Shown piece after piece: positions 40,607 to 50,511 of a DNA stretch of 64,000 nucleotides (its first letter is position 1; every line of letters starts with the position of its first letter). The position numbers and the translations under genes were made by a program. Under the pieces are notes generated by a model. The model made no database searches. It was not told the DNA's origin and worked only from the letters and a program-made list of their open reading frames with translations. The stretch spans positions 1 through 64,000 of the forward strand of contig DAOUBW010000042.1 of the NCBI GenBank assembly GCA_034432555.1, read 5' to 3'. Source of the DNA: CP2-2F sp034432555 (GTDB lineage: Bacteria > Chloroflexota > Anaerolineae > Aggregatilineales > UBA2796).

Positions 40607-43600
40607 TTAGTTGCGGTTGAACTCGGAGATACCGAGCAAACCTGTGGTCACCTTTGCCTGCTGCTGGCGCGATTTATCCTCATCCCTACCGAAGCGGATC
40701 ACCTCGCCAGAGTCGCCGATTGCTTCCACCGCCAAGCCCAGGCTTTGCAGCTCTTTGACCAGCACGCGGAAGCTGGCAGGCACGCCCGGCTCCTCGATCT
40801 CATCGCCCTTGACGATTGCTTCATAGGTCTTGACGCGCCCTTGCACATCGTCCGATTTGACGGTGAGCATCTCTTGCAAAGTGTAGGCAGCGCCATATGC
40901 TTCCAGTGCCCACACTTCCATCTCGCCAAAGCGCTGCCCGCCAAATTGCGCCTTGCCACCGAGTGGCTGCTGCGTCACAAGGCTGTAGGGACCTGTGGAG
41001 CGCGCATGTACCTTATCCTCAACAAGGTGTGCTAACTTCAGCATGTGAATAATGCCAACCGTCACGGCGCGGTCAAAGGGCAAGCCCGTCTTGCCATCAT
41101 AGAGCTTTTGCTTACCGTAGATCGGCACAGGCTCGCCCGTGCGGATTGAGATACGGTTGGCGTATTCGCGCAGTGCCTCACCGCTGAGATGGTCGGGTGT
41201 CGGTTCGCCACTCATGATCTGTGCCCACAAGCGCAAGGTGACCTCTACTGCGTTGGCGTCACGCTGATCACGATCCTCAAGGCTGCTTGCCTCCTCGGTT
41301 TGGAAGAGCAGCATGTCATCAGGCTTGTAGCCCTGTTCGCGCAGCCATTCGCGCAGCACAGCGCGCCGTGCATAGAGCGGCTCTAATGCCAGCATTTCGC
41401 TGTCGTATTCTGGGTTATCCGCCAACCACTGATCAATGTAGAGACGGCGCACTTCATTGTCATCCTGAAGCGTCTCGGGATCGTAGTCCATTGGCTTGAT
41501 CCACTCCCACGCACGCTCGGCAATGGTCTGCCATGCGTAGTCCATCAGCCAAGCACGCCCAAGTTCTGCCTCGATCTCGACTTCTTCCGCACCATCAAAC
41601 ACAGGTGTTACAGCGCGGAACCCCAGCCGATCTGCCGCCCAGCCCAAGTGTGTTTCAAGAATTTGCCCGATGTTCATACGTCCCGGCACGCCCAATGGAT
41701 TCAAGATGATGTCCACCGGTGTGCCATCTTCAAGGTAGGGCATGTCTTCAATCGGCACGACCTTCGAGATGACGCCTTTGTTGCCGTGACGCCCTGCCAT
41801 CTTATCACCCTGAGTCAGTTTGCGGCGCTGTGCAACACTCACACGCACCATTTGCTCTACGCCAGCAGGCAGGTCACGGTGTTCTTCACGGTTGAAGATG
41901 CGAACATCAACCACCTTGCCGCGTTCACCATGTGGCAGCCGCAAGGAAGTATCCTTCACCTCGCGGGCTTTCTCGCCAAAGATAGCGCGCAACAGTTTTT
42001 CCTCTGGGCTGAGTTCTTTCTCGCCCTTCGGTGTGATCTTGCCGACCAGAATATCGTTCGGACCGACCTCCGCACCGATGCGGACAATGCCGCTTTCGTC
42101 AAGGTCTTTCAGCGCTTCCTCACCGACATTGGGAATATCATAGGTGATTTCTTCGGGACCTAGTTTGGTATCGCGTGCTTCGACTTCGTGCTTCTCGATG
42201 TGGATTGAGGTGAAGCGATCATCGCGCAGCAGGCGCTCGCTGATCAGCAGCGCGTCTTCATAGTTGCCACCTTCCCACGAGATAAAGGCACACACTACAT
42301 CATGCCCAAGCGCAAGGTTGCCATGCACAGTTGAAGAACTATCTGCGATCACGTCGTTCGGCTTGACGCGCTGCCCTTTCTGCACGACAGGACGTTGATC
42401 AATGCAGGTGGACTGATTGGAGCGCGTATACTTACGCAGCTTATAGACGCGCTCTTTGCCATCTTCTTCGCGCACCACAACCTGATCGCCCTGCACGCTG
42501 ACCACTTCGCCCGCCTTTTGGCAGATCACAACCTGCCCAGAGTCATAGGCAGCCTGATCTTCCATGCCAGTGCTGACAATCGGCACGTCTGGCATCAACA
42601 AGGGCACCGCCTGGCGCTGCATATTCGATCCCATCAGGGCGCGCCCAGCGTCGTCATGCTCTAGGAAGGGAATCAGTGCGGCAGAGATGCCCACGATCTG
42701 GCGCGGCGCAACGTCCATGTAGTCAATGCGGGATGGCATTGCATCCAAGAACTTCTGGTGCAGCCGACACGAAACGCGCTCATTCACAAACTGATTGAGC
42801 TTGTCCAGCTTGGCGTTTGCCTGTGCAATGGTGAAGCGATCTTCCTCATCAGCAGAGAGGTAGACTGTATCATGCGTTACAAAAGGACGGACTGGCACTT
42901 CCGTGATCTTTGCAGCGCGTAATGTCTTGATGACGGCTGCATCAATGACCGTACCTTCCTCAATCAGCACATTGTCGTCATTATCAGTGATATCTTCGCG
43001 CAAGGTACGCCCAAGCAGGCGCTCATCGTCAATCGAGAGCGTCTTTAGCACGCGGCGGTAAGGCGTCTCGATGAAGCCGAATTCATTCACACGCGCATAG
43101 GTTGCCAAGCGCCCAATTAAGCCGATGTTCGGACCTTCAGGCGTCTCGATTGGACAGATACGCCCATAGTGGCTGTGATGCACGTCGCGCACGTCAAAGC
43201 CAGCGCGCTCACGGCGCAGACCACCGGGACCGAGCGCGGAGAGCGTGCGCTTGTGGGTCAGTTCTGCCAGCGGGTTAGTCTGCTCCATAAACTGGCTGAG
43301 TTGGCTGCTGCCGAAGAATTCACGGACGGCTGCCACAATTGGGCGGATGTTGATGAGCGTGATAGGTGTTACACGCTCAGAGTCGCGGTGCAGCATACGC
43401 TCACGCACAACGCGCTCAGTGCGGCGGAAGCCAATCCGCAGTTTGTTCTGGATCAGCTCGCCCACCGTCTTGACGCGGCGATTGCCCAGATGATCAATGT
43501 CATCGGGCTTCACTTCGCCATTGTTGATTTGAATCATGCGGCGGATGATTTGCACCAAGTCAAACTTGGTAATGGTGCGAACACTGCGCGGGATGACATT

Positions 43601-44542
43601 ATCAATGCCCAAGCGCTGGTTCAGCTTATAGCGTCCCACCCGTTCCAGATCGTAGCGGCGCTGGTCAAAGAGTTGGCTCTCAAGGTAGCCGCGTGCATTG
43701 TCCAGCGTGGCGGGGTCGCCAGGGCGCATTTTCTTATAGAATTCAAGCAGGGCAGCTTCTGCCAGGGTGCGGTGTTCGCGCAAATCCCATTGGCTTTCGC
43801 CGCGCAAGGTTGCCGCGATGAACTGATGATCGGGATTAGTATCCACACCGCTAAAGACTTCGAGCAGTTCCTCATCTGATCCGATCTTGATCGGCGAGAG
43901 CGCATCCTGACCATCCGAGACGGCAGCCAAAGCGCGCAGCAGCACCGAAACAGGAACAGTACGCTTGCGGTTAAATTTGACCATCAACTGATCGCTTTTG
44001 CGCGTCTCAAATTCCATCCAAGCCCCGCGATCAGGGATGATCTTGGCGCTGGACATGACGCGCCCTGTTGTGCGATCTTCGGTCATATCGAAATAGACGC
44101 CGGGCGAGCGAATAAGCTGGCTAACGACGACGCGCTCAATGCCGTTGATGATGAATGTGCCGTTGCTGGTCATCAGCGGGAAGTCGCCCAAGAAAATATC
44201 ATTGGTAATGACTTCGCCACCCGCTTCACGGTTGACGAGCGCCACGCGCACATGCAAGGGCGCCGCATAGGTGAGGTCGAGTTCAAGGCACTCATCCTCA
44301 CCGTACTTTGGTTCCTCAAACCAATACTTCAAGCCCAAGTCGTGCGATTCGGGCGTGTTGCTCGGAAAATAGAGCTTAAGGTTGCCGTTGAAGTTTTCAA
44401 TAGGGCTGATCTCGGCGAACAGATCGCCCAAGCCTTCTTCACAAAACCAACGGAACGAGTTGAGTTGCACCTCAATCAAAGAGGGTAGGGCTTGCACATC
44501 GTATGTGCGTGCGTAGTTCTTCGTGTTTAGGCGTCGCTGCAT
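40607..44542 (-). CDS. rpoB: DNA-directed RNA polymerase beta subunit
   Basis: 1311 residues, full-length beta subunit. Seen: the N-terminal LPSLIEVQLNSFRWFCEEGL, the rifampicin-region block FMEQTNPLAELTHKRTLSAL, then GRICPIETPEGPNIGLIGRL, the late GDKMAGRHGNKGVISKVVPI and, near the C terminus, GGKAQFGGQRFGEMEVWAL. Start ATG 44542 follows GAGGAG; the GTG further upstream overlaps that site. rpoB is usually followed by rpoC and preceded by rplJ-rplL; here both neighbours are missing and a terminator closes the gene. Confidence 0.97.
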   Translation of the reverse strand: MQRRLNTKNYARTYDVQALPSLIEVQLNSFRWFCEEGLGDLFAEISPIENFNGNLKLYFPSNTPESHDLGLKYWFEEPKYGEDECLELDLTYAAPLHVRVALVNREAGGEVITNDIFLGDFPLMTSNGTFIINGIERVVVSQLIRSPGVYFDMTEDRTTGRVMSSAKIIPDRGAWMEFETRKSDQLMVKFNRKRTVPVSVLLRALAAVSDGQDALSPIKIGSDEELLEVFSGVDTNPDHQFIAATLRGESQWDLREHRTLAEAALLEFYKKMRPGDPATLDNARGYLESQLFDQRRYDLERVGRYKLNQRLGIDNVIPRSVRTITKFDLVQIIRRMIQINNGEVKPDDIDHLGNRRVKTVGELIQNKLRIGFRRTERVVRERMLHRDSERVTPITLINIRPIVAAVREFFGSSQLSQFMEQTNPLAELTHKRTLSALGPGGLRRERAGFDVRDVHHSHYGRICPIETPEGPNIGLIGRLATYARVNEFGFIETPYRRVLKTLSIDDERLLGRTLREDITDNDDNVLIEEGTVIDAAVIKTLRAAKITEVPVRPFVTHDTVYLSADEEDRFTIAQANAKLDKLNQFVNERVSCRLHQKFLDAMPSRIDYMDVAPRQIVGISAALIPFLEHDDAGRALMGSNMQRQAVPLLMPDVPIVSTGMEDQAAYDSGQVVICQKAGEVVSVQGDQVVVREEDGKERVYKLRKYTRSNQSTCIDQRPVVQKGQRVKPNDVIADSSSTVHGNLALGHDVVCAFISWEGGNYEDALLISERLLRDDRFTSIHIEKHEVEARDTKLGPEEITYDIPNVGEEALKDLDESGIVRIGAEVGPNDILVGKITPKGEKELSPEEKLLRAIFGEKAREVKDTSLRLPHGERGKVVDVRIFNREEHRDLPAGVEQMVRVSVAQRRKLTQGDKMAGRHGNKGVISKVVPIEDMPYLEDGTPVDIILNPLGVPGRMNIGQILETHLGWAADRLGFRAVTPVFDGAEEVEIEAELGRAWLMDYAWQTIAERAWEWIKPMDYDPETLQDDNEVRRLYIDQWLADNPEYDSEMLALEPLYARRAVLREWLREQGYKPDDMLLFQTEEASSLEDRDQRDANAVEVTLRLWAQIMSGEPTPDHLSGEALREYANRISIRTGEPVPIYGKQKLYDGKTGLPFDRAVTVGIIHMLKLAHLVEDKVHARSTGPYSLVTQQPLGGKAQFGGQRFGEMEVWALEAYGAAYTLQEMLTVKSDDVQGRVKTYEAIVKGDEIEEPGVPASFRVLVKELQSLGLAVEAIGDSGEVIRFGRDEDKSRQQQAKVTTGLLGISEFNRN

Positions 44543-44628
44543 AACATCGCTCCTCACCACATGGGCTTACGACGGGCGTTTCGGGAACGAACTTTGAGTG
44601 GCACATGCTGGGGTCATAGTAAACTCAT

Positions 44629-44656
44629 ATTTTAGCACGTCTTGAGCGTTTGTCAA
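44629..44656 (-). promoter_or_regulatory. Promoter of rpoB
   Basis: On the minus strand TTGACA (44656-44651) and TAAAAT (44634-44629) are spaced by 16 bases. The 5' untranslated leader would be about 80 bases. Confidence 0.7.
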
Positions 44657-44774
44657 CCAACGGTTTGAAAGAGGCATGTGATATTTCAGTTATTTCAGTG
44701 ATGCCACGCAGGACTCGACTGTCTAGTCCACATGGCTAGGCGAAATTCCGCCTACAAAACACGCCCAATTTATC

Positions 44775-44803
44775 TTCACGGCATCACAAAATTGTTATAC
44801 ACT
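44775..44803 (+). promoter_or_regulatory. Candidate promoter of the response-regulator pair
   Basis: TTCACG (44775-44780) and TACACT (44798-44803) with a 17-base spacer, about 70 bases before the start codon. Confidence 0.35.
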
Positions 44804-44873
44804 GATCCGTAATCACGCCATTTGGTGATGCCCATTTAAGCGTGGCTTACAGCGTGAGTGGGAGAAACGATAG

Positions 44874-45293
44874 ATGTCACACCTACCAACCCTAGCCCAA
44901 GATACATCCCAAACACCGACCGCAGCAGGGCGACGGGTGCTAATTGCCGAAGATAACCCTGATCTACGCCAAATTTTCGCCCGCGTTTTCCTGCACCATC
45001 ACTTTGTGGTGGAAATGGCTAGGGATGGCGCTGAAGCTATGGCATGTCTTGCCGATCAACAGCCGCCAGATGTCATGATCCTTGATGTGAACATGCCTCA
45101 CCTCAGCGGGCTTGAAGTGCTTGCCTATATTCGGCAGACGCCGCACCTCAAAGCACTTAAGGTCATTGTAGTGACGGGTAACAGTGTGGCTATGGATCAT
45201 CCCGATGCACAACAGGCAGACCTGTTCCTATTAAAGCCGATCAGCATTAACGAACTCATCATAATGACGCGCCGCCTGATCGCCGATCTTTAG
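44874..45293 (+). CDS. Single-domain response regulator
   Basis: 139 residues consisting of one receiver domain: acidic pair in VLIAEDNPDLRQIF, phospho-acceptor Asp in VMILDVNMPHLSGLEVL, the Thr in IVVTGNS and Lys in LFLLKPISINEL. No output domain, so it acts by binding a target or relaying phosphate. The REC-histidine kinase gene follows 24 bases later, its probable partner. Confidence 0.88.
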   Translation: MSHLPTLAQDTSQTPTAAGRRVLIAEDNPDLRQIFARVFLHHHFVVEMARDGAEAMACLADQQPPDVMILDVNMPHLSGLEVLAYIRQTPHLKALKVIVVTGNSVAMDHPDAQQADLFLLKPISINELIIMTRRLIADL

Positions 45294-45317
45294 GCTTTTG
45301 CTCCAAAGAGGGAAACA

Positions 45318-46445
45318 ATGTTGCATACCAATATTGCAAAACCACGCGTTCTCATCATTGAGGATGATCCCGCTTCACAGGAACTGTTAGCACTTGGGCT
45401 TGCCCAACAGTATGAGGTGCTAACTGCCCGCAACGGCGCGGATGGCGTTGAACTGGCACTGGCACGCCGTCCTGATCTGATTGTCTGCGACCTTGCCATG
45501 CCGATCATGAACGGCTTTGAGGTGTTGGCAGCCCTTCAGAAGAACGACATGCTCAATGATGTGCCGTTCATCTTCCTAACCGGTGATGCCGATAGCTTTC
45601 GACAAGGCATGGCGCTTGGCGCGGACGACTATCTGACCAAGCCTTTTGATCTGAATGAATTGCGCGCTGTGATCGCGCTACGCCTTGAGAAACGCCAAAA
45701 GCGCCAAGCCCTTCTGCAGAATAGCATTGAAGAACTGCGCCGTAATGTCACGATGGCGCTGCCGCACGAACTCCGCACGGCGGTTGGCGTTATGCAGGGC
45801 TATACCTATCTGATGCTTAAAGACGCCGAAAAACTTGACCCCATGCAGCGCGAGATGATTGAGGCAATCGAAATGGGCGCGGAACGCCTGCGGCGCATGG
45901 CGGATAAGTATTTGTGGTATCTGCGCACGCATATCATGCATTGGAGCGATATGCCATCGCTGATTTCGCACCCTGAGGAACTGATTAAGCATAAAGCGGC
46001 AAGCATCGCAGAGCAATTTGGCAGAGGTGCTGATTTGCAACTGCGCCTGCAATCTGCGCCCATCTGCATCAGCGAAGAAAATCTGGAGCGCCTGATTGAG
46101 GAAGTGGTTGAGAACGCCTTCAAATTTTCATCCAAAGGCAGTGCCGTTCAGATTTTCGGTGGTGAATATCAACAGGGGTATCGCCTTTCGGTCAACAACA
46201 GCGGACGCACACTGACCGCTGAACAGATTGCGCGCATTGGCGGCTTTATGCAGTTTGACCGCCAGCGCTATGAGCAGCAAGGCACTGGCTTAGGGTTGAT
46301 TATCGCCAAACGGCTTGCCGAATTGTGCGGCGGTCAGTTGGAGATCAGCAGCAGCGGGCAGCTCACCAGCGTGGCGATCAGGCTGCCCGCCGCTCAGTTG
46401 GCGGCTGTTGAAAGTGCTAGTAAGCCGCTCTATCGGAGTGCCTAG
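45318..46445 (+). CDS. Hybrid protein: receiver domain plus histidine kinase
   Basis: 375 residues. A receiver domain comes first (IIEDDPASQELL, IVCDLAMPIMNGFEVL, DDYLTKPFDLNEL), then a HisKA-like segment with the acceptor His in ALPHELRTAVGVMQGY, and an ATPase domain with N-box EEVVENAFKFS and G-box GTGLGLIIAKRLAELCGG. Soluble. The receiver-first order is that of relay kinases controlled by an upstream sensor. Paired with the single-domain regulator just upstream. Confidence 0.85.
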   Translation: MLHTNIAKPRVLIIEDDPASQELLALGLAQQYEVLTARNGADGVELALARRPDLIVCDLAMPIMNGFEVLAALQKNDMLNDVPFIFLTGDADSFRQGMALGADDYLTKPFDLNELRAVIALRLEKRQKRQALLQNSIEELRRNVTMALPHELRTAVGVMQGYTYLMLKDAEKLDPMQREMIEAIEMGAERLRRMADKYLWYLRTHIMHWSDMPSLISHPEELIKHKAASIAEQFGRGADLQLRLQSAPICISEENLERLIEEVVENAFKFSSKGSAVQIFGGEYQQGYRLSVNNSGRTLTAEQIARIGGFMQFDRQRYEQQGTGLGLIIAKRLAELCGGQLEISSSGQLTSVAIRLPAAQLAAVESASKPLYRSA

Positions 46446-46449
46446 TAGA

Positions 46450-46475
46450 ATCCGCCGATAGTTACATCGGCGGAT
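46450..46475. terminator. Hairpin between the hybrid kinase gene and trpC
   Basis: ATCCGCCGAT and ATCGGCGGAT form a perfect 10-bp stem around AGTTAC, between convergent genes. No strong T-run on either strand; probably marks both transcript ends. Confidence 0.55.
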
Positions 46476-46492
46476 AAGCTGTTCATACGCCA

Positions 46493-47293
46493 TTACACGG
46501 TGCGCCGCTGTACACTGCTCAGTGCGCGCACCTGCTCAGGCACGTTGGCTGCCCTCACCAAAGACTCACCCACCAAGATTGCATGTGCGCCATGATCCGC
46601 CATATCCGCTACATCGTTTGCAGTGTAGATGCCACTCTCCGCAACCAATGTCACCTGATCTGGCACTTGCGCCGCAAGGCGACGAAAGACGTTCAAATCT
46701 ACCTTGAAAGTGTGCAGATCGCGGTTGTTGATCCCGATCAGCGGCACCTCAAGGCGCACAACGCGCTCCAGCTCTGCCTGTGTATGCACCTCCACCAATG
46801 CCGCCAGACCGTGCGCCGCCGCCGCCGCGTGCAGATCGCACAGTTTGGCATCCTCAAGGATGGCGGCGATCAGCAGGATCGCATCCGCACCGTAGGCGTG
46901 CGCTTCCGCGATTTGGCGCTCGTCTATCGTGAAATCCTTCCGCAGGGCAGGCAGCGCCACCGCCTGACGCGCTGTTTGCAAGTCGGCAAGGCTGCCCATG
47001 AAAAAATCACGGTCAGTCAGCACCGAGAGCGCCGCCGCACCGCCTTCGGCGTACTGCGTGGCAAGGCGCGCAGGCTGAAAGTCCTCAATCAGCACGCCCT
47101 TACTCGGTGAGGCGTGCTTGATCTCTGCGATGAGCGCCACACAGCCATCGGCGCGGCGCAGTGCAGCAGCAAAATCGCGTGGCGGCGACTGCGGCACAGG
47201 CAGACTCGCCACGTTGAGCATGGCGAGTTCTTCAACCTTGCGCGCCACAATCCGATCAAGAATCGTGTTGGTCTGTTGAATACCGGTCTGCAT
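46493..47293 (-). CDS. trpC: Indole-3-glycerol-phosphate synthase
   Basis: 266 residues; closes the indole ring from CdRP in tryptophan synthesis. TIM-barrel blocks: ALIAEIKHASPSKGVL, YAEGGAAALSVLTDRDFFMG, LPALRKDFTIDERQIAEA, LIGINNRDLHTF and TLVAESGIYTANDVADM. All catalytic Lys and Glu segments are present. Last gene of trpEGDC; trpF, trpB and trpA are not in the window. It starts 9 bases after trpD. Confidence 0.93.
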   Translation of the reverse strand: MQTGIQQTNTILDRIVARKVEELAMLNVASLPVPQSPPRDFAAALRRADGCVALIAEIKHASPSKGVLIEDFQPARLATQYAEGGAAALSVLTDRDFFMGSLADLQTARQAVALPALRKDFTIDERQIAEAHAYGADAILLIAAILEDAKLCDLHAAAAAHGLAALVEVHTQAELERVVRLEVPLIGINNRDLHTFKVDLNVFRRLAAQVPDQVTLVAESGIYTANDVADMADHGAHAILVGESLVRAANVPEQVRALSSVQRRTV

Positions 47294-47302
47294 AGCACCT
47301 CG

Positions 47303-48340
47303 CTACATGGGCGGCTGCGCCACGCGCTCCGAGTAGGCGATCAGCGCTTCCAGCTTGCCGAGTGCCGCGCCGCTTTCAAGGCTCTTGATTGCCAACTGGA
47401 CGCCTTCTGAAAGCGACTCGGCTGCGCCGCCTGCCACTAGAGCGGCTGCCGCGTTCAGCAGCACCACATCGCGTTTGCTACCGTTCGCCTCGCCACTGAG
47501 CAAACGCCGTGTGATTACCGCATTCGCTTGCGGATCGCCACCGCGCAGTTCAGACGGATCGCACGGTGCGAAACCGAGTTCACGCGGATCCAGCAGGTAA
47601 CTCTGAACGGCGCCATCGCGCACCTCGCTGACCTGATTCACGCCTGTTGTGCTTAGTTCATCTAAGCCGCCAGCACCATGCACCACAAAAGCAGCCTGTG
47701 TGCCGAGTGCGCTCAGCACCTGTGCCAGCGGCTCCGTCAGCGTCGCGTCGTAAACGCCGATCAACTGCCGCTGCGCTTCCGCCGGATTAGTGAGCGGACC
47801 GAGTACATTAAAGAGCGTGCGGACACCTAACTCGCGGCGCGGCTGTATGGCGTGCTTCATAGCAGGGTGAAAGTGCGGCGCGAACAAAAAGCCGATCCCG
47901 ATCTCATCAATGCAGGCGCCGACCTGCTCAGGCGTCAGGTTCAGGTTGACGCCTAATGCGGCGAGTACATCGGCTGATCCGCTCTGGCTGCTGACCGAAC
48001 GATTGCCATGCTTGGCAACAGGCACGCCGGCACCTGCCACCACAAAAGCAACCGTCGTCGAGATGTTGAAGGTATGCGCGCCATCGCCGCCCGTGCCGCA
48101 TGTATCTACTAGGCGCGTTGAGTCGCGCACAGTGGTCTTGTGAGAAGCGGCGCGCATGGCACGTGCGCTGCCCGTGATCTCCTCAACCGTCTCGCCTTTC
48201 AAGCGCAGCGCCATCAGGTAGCCACCGATCTGCGCCTGAGTTGCCTCGCCGCCCATAATTGCGCCCATAGCTGCCTCAGCCTCAGCCGCTGTGAGGTGTT
48301 CGCGGCGCGCCAGCTTACCAATTGCGTGTTGAATGCCCAT
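47303..48340 (-). CDS. trpD: Anthranilate phosphoribosyltransferase
   Basis: 345 residues; transfers phosphoribose from PRPP to anthranilate. Characteristic blocks: VDTCGTGGDGAHTFNISTTV, KHGNRSVSSQSGSADVLAAL, FLFAPHFHPAMKHAIQPRRE, GPLTNPA and VHGAGGLDELSTTG. ATG 48340 is used because AGGAG lies eight bases upstream; GTG 48349 is in the same frame. It follows trpG by 11 bases. Confidence 0.93.
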   Translation of the reverse strand: MGIQHAIGKLARREHLTAAEAEAAMGAIMGGEATQAQIGGYLMALRLKGETVEEITGSARAMRAASHKTTVRDSTRLVDTCGTGGDGAHTFNISTTVAFVVAGAGVPVAKHGNRSVSSQSGSADVLAALGVNLNLTPEQVGACIDEIGIGFLFAPHFHPAMKHAIQPRRELGVRTLFNVLGPLTNPAEAQRQLIGVYDATLTEPLAQVLSALGTQAAFVVHGAGGLDELSTTGVNQVSEVRDGAVQSYLLDPRELGFAPCDPSELRGGDPQANAVITRRLLSGEANGSKRDVVLLNAAAALVAGGAAESLSEGVQLAIKSLESGAALGKLEALIAYSERVAQPPM

Positions 48341-48351
48341 CCCACACACTC

Positions 48352-48933
48352 CTATGCCTGCACCGCGAGGCGCACGCTCAAAAAGTTTTGCAGCAGGCGC
48401 GGACCGAACGTCGTCAGGATACTCTCTGGGTGAAACTGCACACCAAACACAGGATGCTCGGTATGCTGCACGCCCATAATCTCGCCCTGATCAGTGAAGG
48501 CGGTCACCTTCAGGCTTTTGGGAAGCGTTTGCTCTTCCACAATCAGGCTGTGATAGCGCGTTGCCTCAAAGGGATTGGGCAGCTCAGAGAAAATGCCGCC
48601 GTTCTTGTGGTAGATGAGCGATGTTTTGCCGTGCATCAGGCGCGACGCACGTTTCACCACGCCCCCATAAGCCTGCCCAATGCACTGATGCCCTAGGCAT
48701 ACGCCTAAGATCGGTATGCGGCTGCCAAGCTGCCGAATCGCCTCTAGCGAGATGCCGCCATCATCAGGATCACCTGGTCCGGGCGAGATCACGATATGGG
48801 ACGGATTCAAGGCGGCAAGCTGCGGCACAGTTAGTGCGTCGTTGCGGTAGACGCGAATATCCGCGCCCAACATGCCGAACGCCTGCGCCAAGTTATAGGT
48901 GAAGCTGTCGTAGTTATCAATCAGCACAATCAT
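48352..48933 (-). CDS. trpG: Anthranilate synthase component II (glutamine amidotransferase)
   Basis: 193 residues, class I glutamine amidotransferase. Opens with MIVLIDNYDSFTYNLAQ; nucleophile Cys79 in PILGVCLGHQCIG, His-Glu pair in FGVQFHPESIL. It supplies ammonia to TrpE. The same protein type may also serve folate synthesis (PabA), which cannot be excluded. trpE ends 14 bases upstream, trpD begins 11 bases downstream. Confidence 0.93.
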   Translation of the reverse strand: MIVLIDNYDSFTYNLAQAFGMLGADIRVYRNDALTVPQLAALNPSHIVISPGPGDPDDGGISLEAIRQLGSRIPILGVCLGHQCIGQAYGGVVKRASRLMHGKTSLIYHKNGGIFSELPNPFEATRYHSLIVEEQTLPKSLKVTAFTDQGEIMGVQHTEHPVFGVQFHPESILTTFGPRLLQNFLSVRLAVQA

Positions 48934-48947
48934 GATGCATTCCCTCT

Positions 48948-50486
48948 CTAGATCAACCCACGTTCGGCGTTTTCAATGGCAATGGCAACTGCCCGCGCTT
49001 TGTTAAGCGTCTCTTGGTATTCCTTAGACGGGTCACTATCGGCAACCACGCCGCCGCCTGCCTGCAAATACACGCGTTTGCCGCGCATGACCAGCGTCCG
49101 AATGGCGATGCAGGTATCCATGCTGCCATCGTAGCTGAAGTAGCCAACTGAGCCGCCGTAAATGCCGCGCCGTGTGCCTTCCAGTTCCTCAATGATCTCC
49201 ATCGCACGGATTTTTGGCGCACCTGTCAGTGTGCCTGCTGGAAAGGCAGCACGGAACAGCGCGTAGGCGTCCAGATCGGCGCGCAGCTTGCCCTCCACGT
49301 GCGAGGTGATGTGCATCACGTGCGAGAAGCGCTCCACAAACATCATCTCTGGCACATGCACCGAACCATAATTGCAAACGCGCCCCAGATCGTTACGGGC
49401 AAGGTCAACCAACATAACATGCTCAGCGCGCTCTTTTGGATCATTGAGCATTTGTTCTGCATTTGCCTGATCAACAGCATGATCAATATCACGCGGCGCA
49501 GTGCCGGCAATCGGGCGGATGGTGGCGGTGCGTGTCGGCGCATCAAAGCGCACCAACATCTCAGGTGAAGCGCCTATCACATGCAAATCTTCCGAAGGGA
49601 AGTGCAAAAAGAACATATACGGCGAGGGATTAAGCATCCGCAGTGAACGGTAGATGGCAAAGGGCTGTGCCTCAGTTTCGCGGGTAAAACGCTGCGAAGG
49701 CACGATCTGGAAGGCGTCACCAGCGGCGATGTACTCTTTGGCGCGCAGCACGCGATCCTCATATTCCGCCTGTGTGAAGTTAGCGATCAGCGGCGGGATT
49801 TCGTCCAGCGGCGGCAGCGTGTTGGGCAAAGGCAGCGGCTGGCGCAGGCGTGCCACAATCGCCTCAATGCGTCCGATGGCGTCATCGTAGGCGGCACGCG
49901 GATCACCCGTGTTATGTGCGTTGGCAAGCACCAAGACCTGGTGTTTCACATGGTCGAAGATGATCAGCGTATCCGCGATCATCATCCCGATCTCAGGCAA
50001 GTTCAGCGCGTCTTCTGCCGTTTCGGGCAGGCGCTCAAAATGGCGCACGATGTCGTAGCTGAGGAAACCAACTGCGCCGCCCACAAAGCGTGGCAGGGCG
50101 GGCAAAATGACGGGCGTGTGCGAACCGATTGCCGCTTTCACAGCATCCAGTGGGTCTTGATCGGTGGGCAAGCTGCGCTGTGTGGTGTGGCTGCCGCGTC
50201 GTTCGGTCAGTTCGCGTCCGCGTACCGTGATCACGGCAGACGGATTAACGCCCAAGAACGAATAGCGTGCCACTTGTTCACCGCCTTCCACGCTCTCCAG
50301 CAGAAAAGACGGCTCATCTGCCTGTGCCAACTTCAGGTAGACCGAGACGGGCGTCTCAAGGTCGGCGGGCAGACTACGGTAGATCGGGACAAGGTCACCT
50401 TGCCCGAACAAAGTGTGTGCTTCCTCAAAGGTCAGCGAATAGAGGCGCTGTGGCGCTGTGCGAAAAGTGATAGGTGATGCGGTCAT
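48948..50486 (-). CDS. trpE: Anthranilate synthase component I
   Basis: 512 residues; converts chorismate to anthranilate. The Trp feedback-site motif LLESVEGGEQVARYSFLG is present, as are the chorismate-binding blocks VPSQRFTRETEAQPF, NPSPYMFFLHF, GTAPRDIDHAVD and GAPKIRAMEIIEELE. ATG 50486 follows GGGAGAG; the longer frame runs into the T-box terminator and is not used. First gene of the trp operon, directly behind a Trp T-box. It is thus controlled by tRNA-Trp charging at the RNA level and probably by Trp at the protein level. Confidence 0.95.
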   Translation of the reverse strand: MTASPITFRTAPQRLYSLTFEEAHTLFGQGDLVPIYRSLPADLETPVSVYLKLAQADEPSFLLESVEGGEQVARYSFLGVNPSAVITVRGRELTERRGSHTTQRSLPTDQDPLDAVKAAIGSHTPVILPALPRFVGGAVGFLSYDIVRHFERLPETAEDALNLPEIGMMIADTLIIFDHVKHQVLVLANAHNTGDPRAAYDDAIGRIEAIVARLRQPLPLPNTLPPLDEIPPLIANFTQAEYEDRVLRAKEYIAAGDAFQIVPSQRFTRETEAQPFAIYRSLRMLNPSPYMFFLHFPSEDLHVIGASPEMLVRFDAPTRTATIRPIAGTAPRDIDHAVDQANAEQMLNDPKERAEHVMLVDLARNDLGRVCNYGSVHVPEMMFVERFSHVMHITSHVEGKLRADLDAYALFRAAFPAGTLTGAPKIRAMEIIEELEGTRRGIYGGSVGYFSYDGSMDTCIAIRTLVMRGKRVYLQAGGGVVADSDPSKEYQETLNKARAVAIAIENAERGLI

Positions 50487-50511
50487 GGCATACTCTCCCA
50501 AGTGAATCAAA

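Larger units (their letters stand above)
44543..44873. other. Divergent intergenic region between rpoB and the response regulator
   Basis: About 330 bases without a gene. It holds the rpoB promoter, a candidate promoter for the response regulator and a small dyad TAGGCGAAATTCCGCCTA at 44737-44754. Confidence 0.6.

Noticed and set aside
43169..43879. 236-codon open frame antisense to rpoB
   Set aside because: Codon pattern follows the complementary frame of rpoB, no ribosome-binding site or recognisable domain; similar shadows occur all along rpoB.
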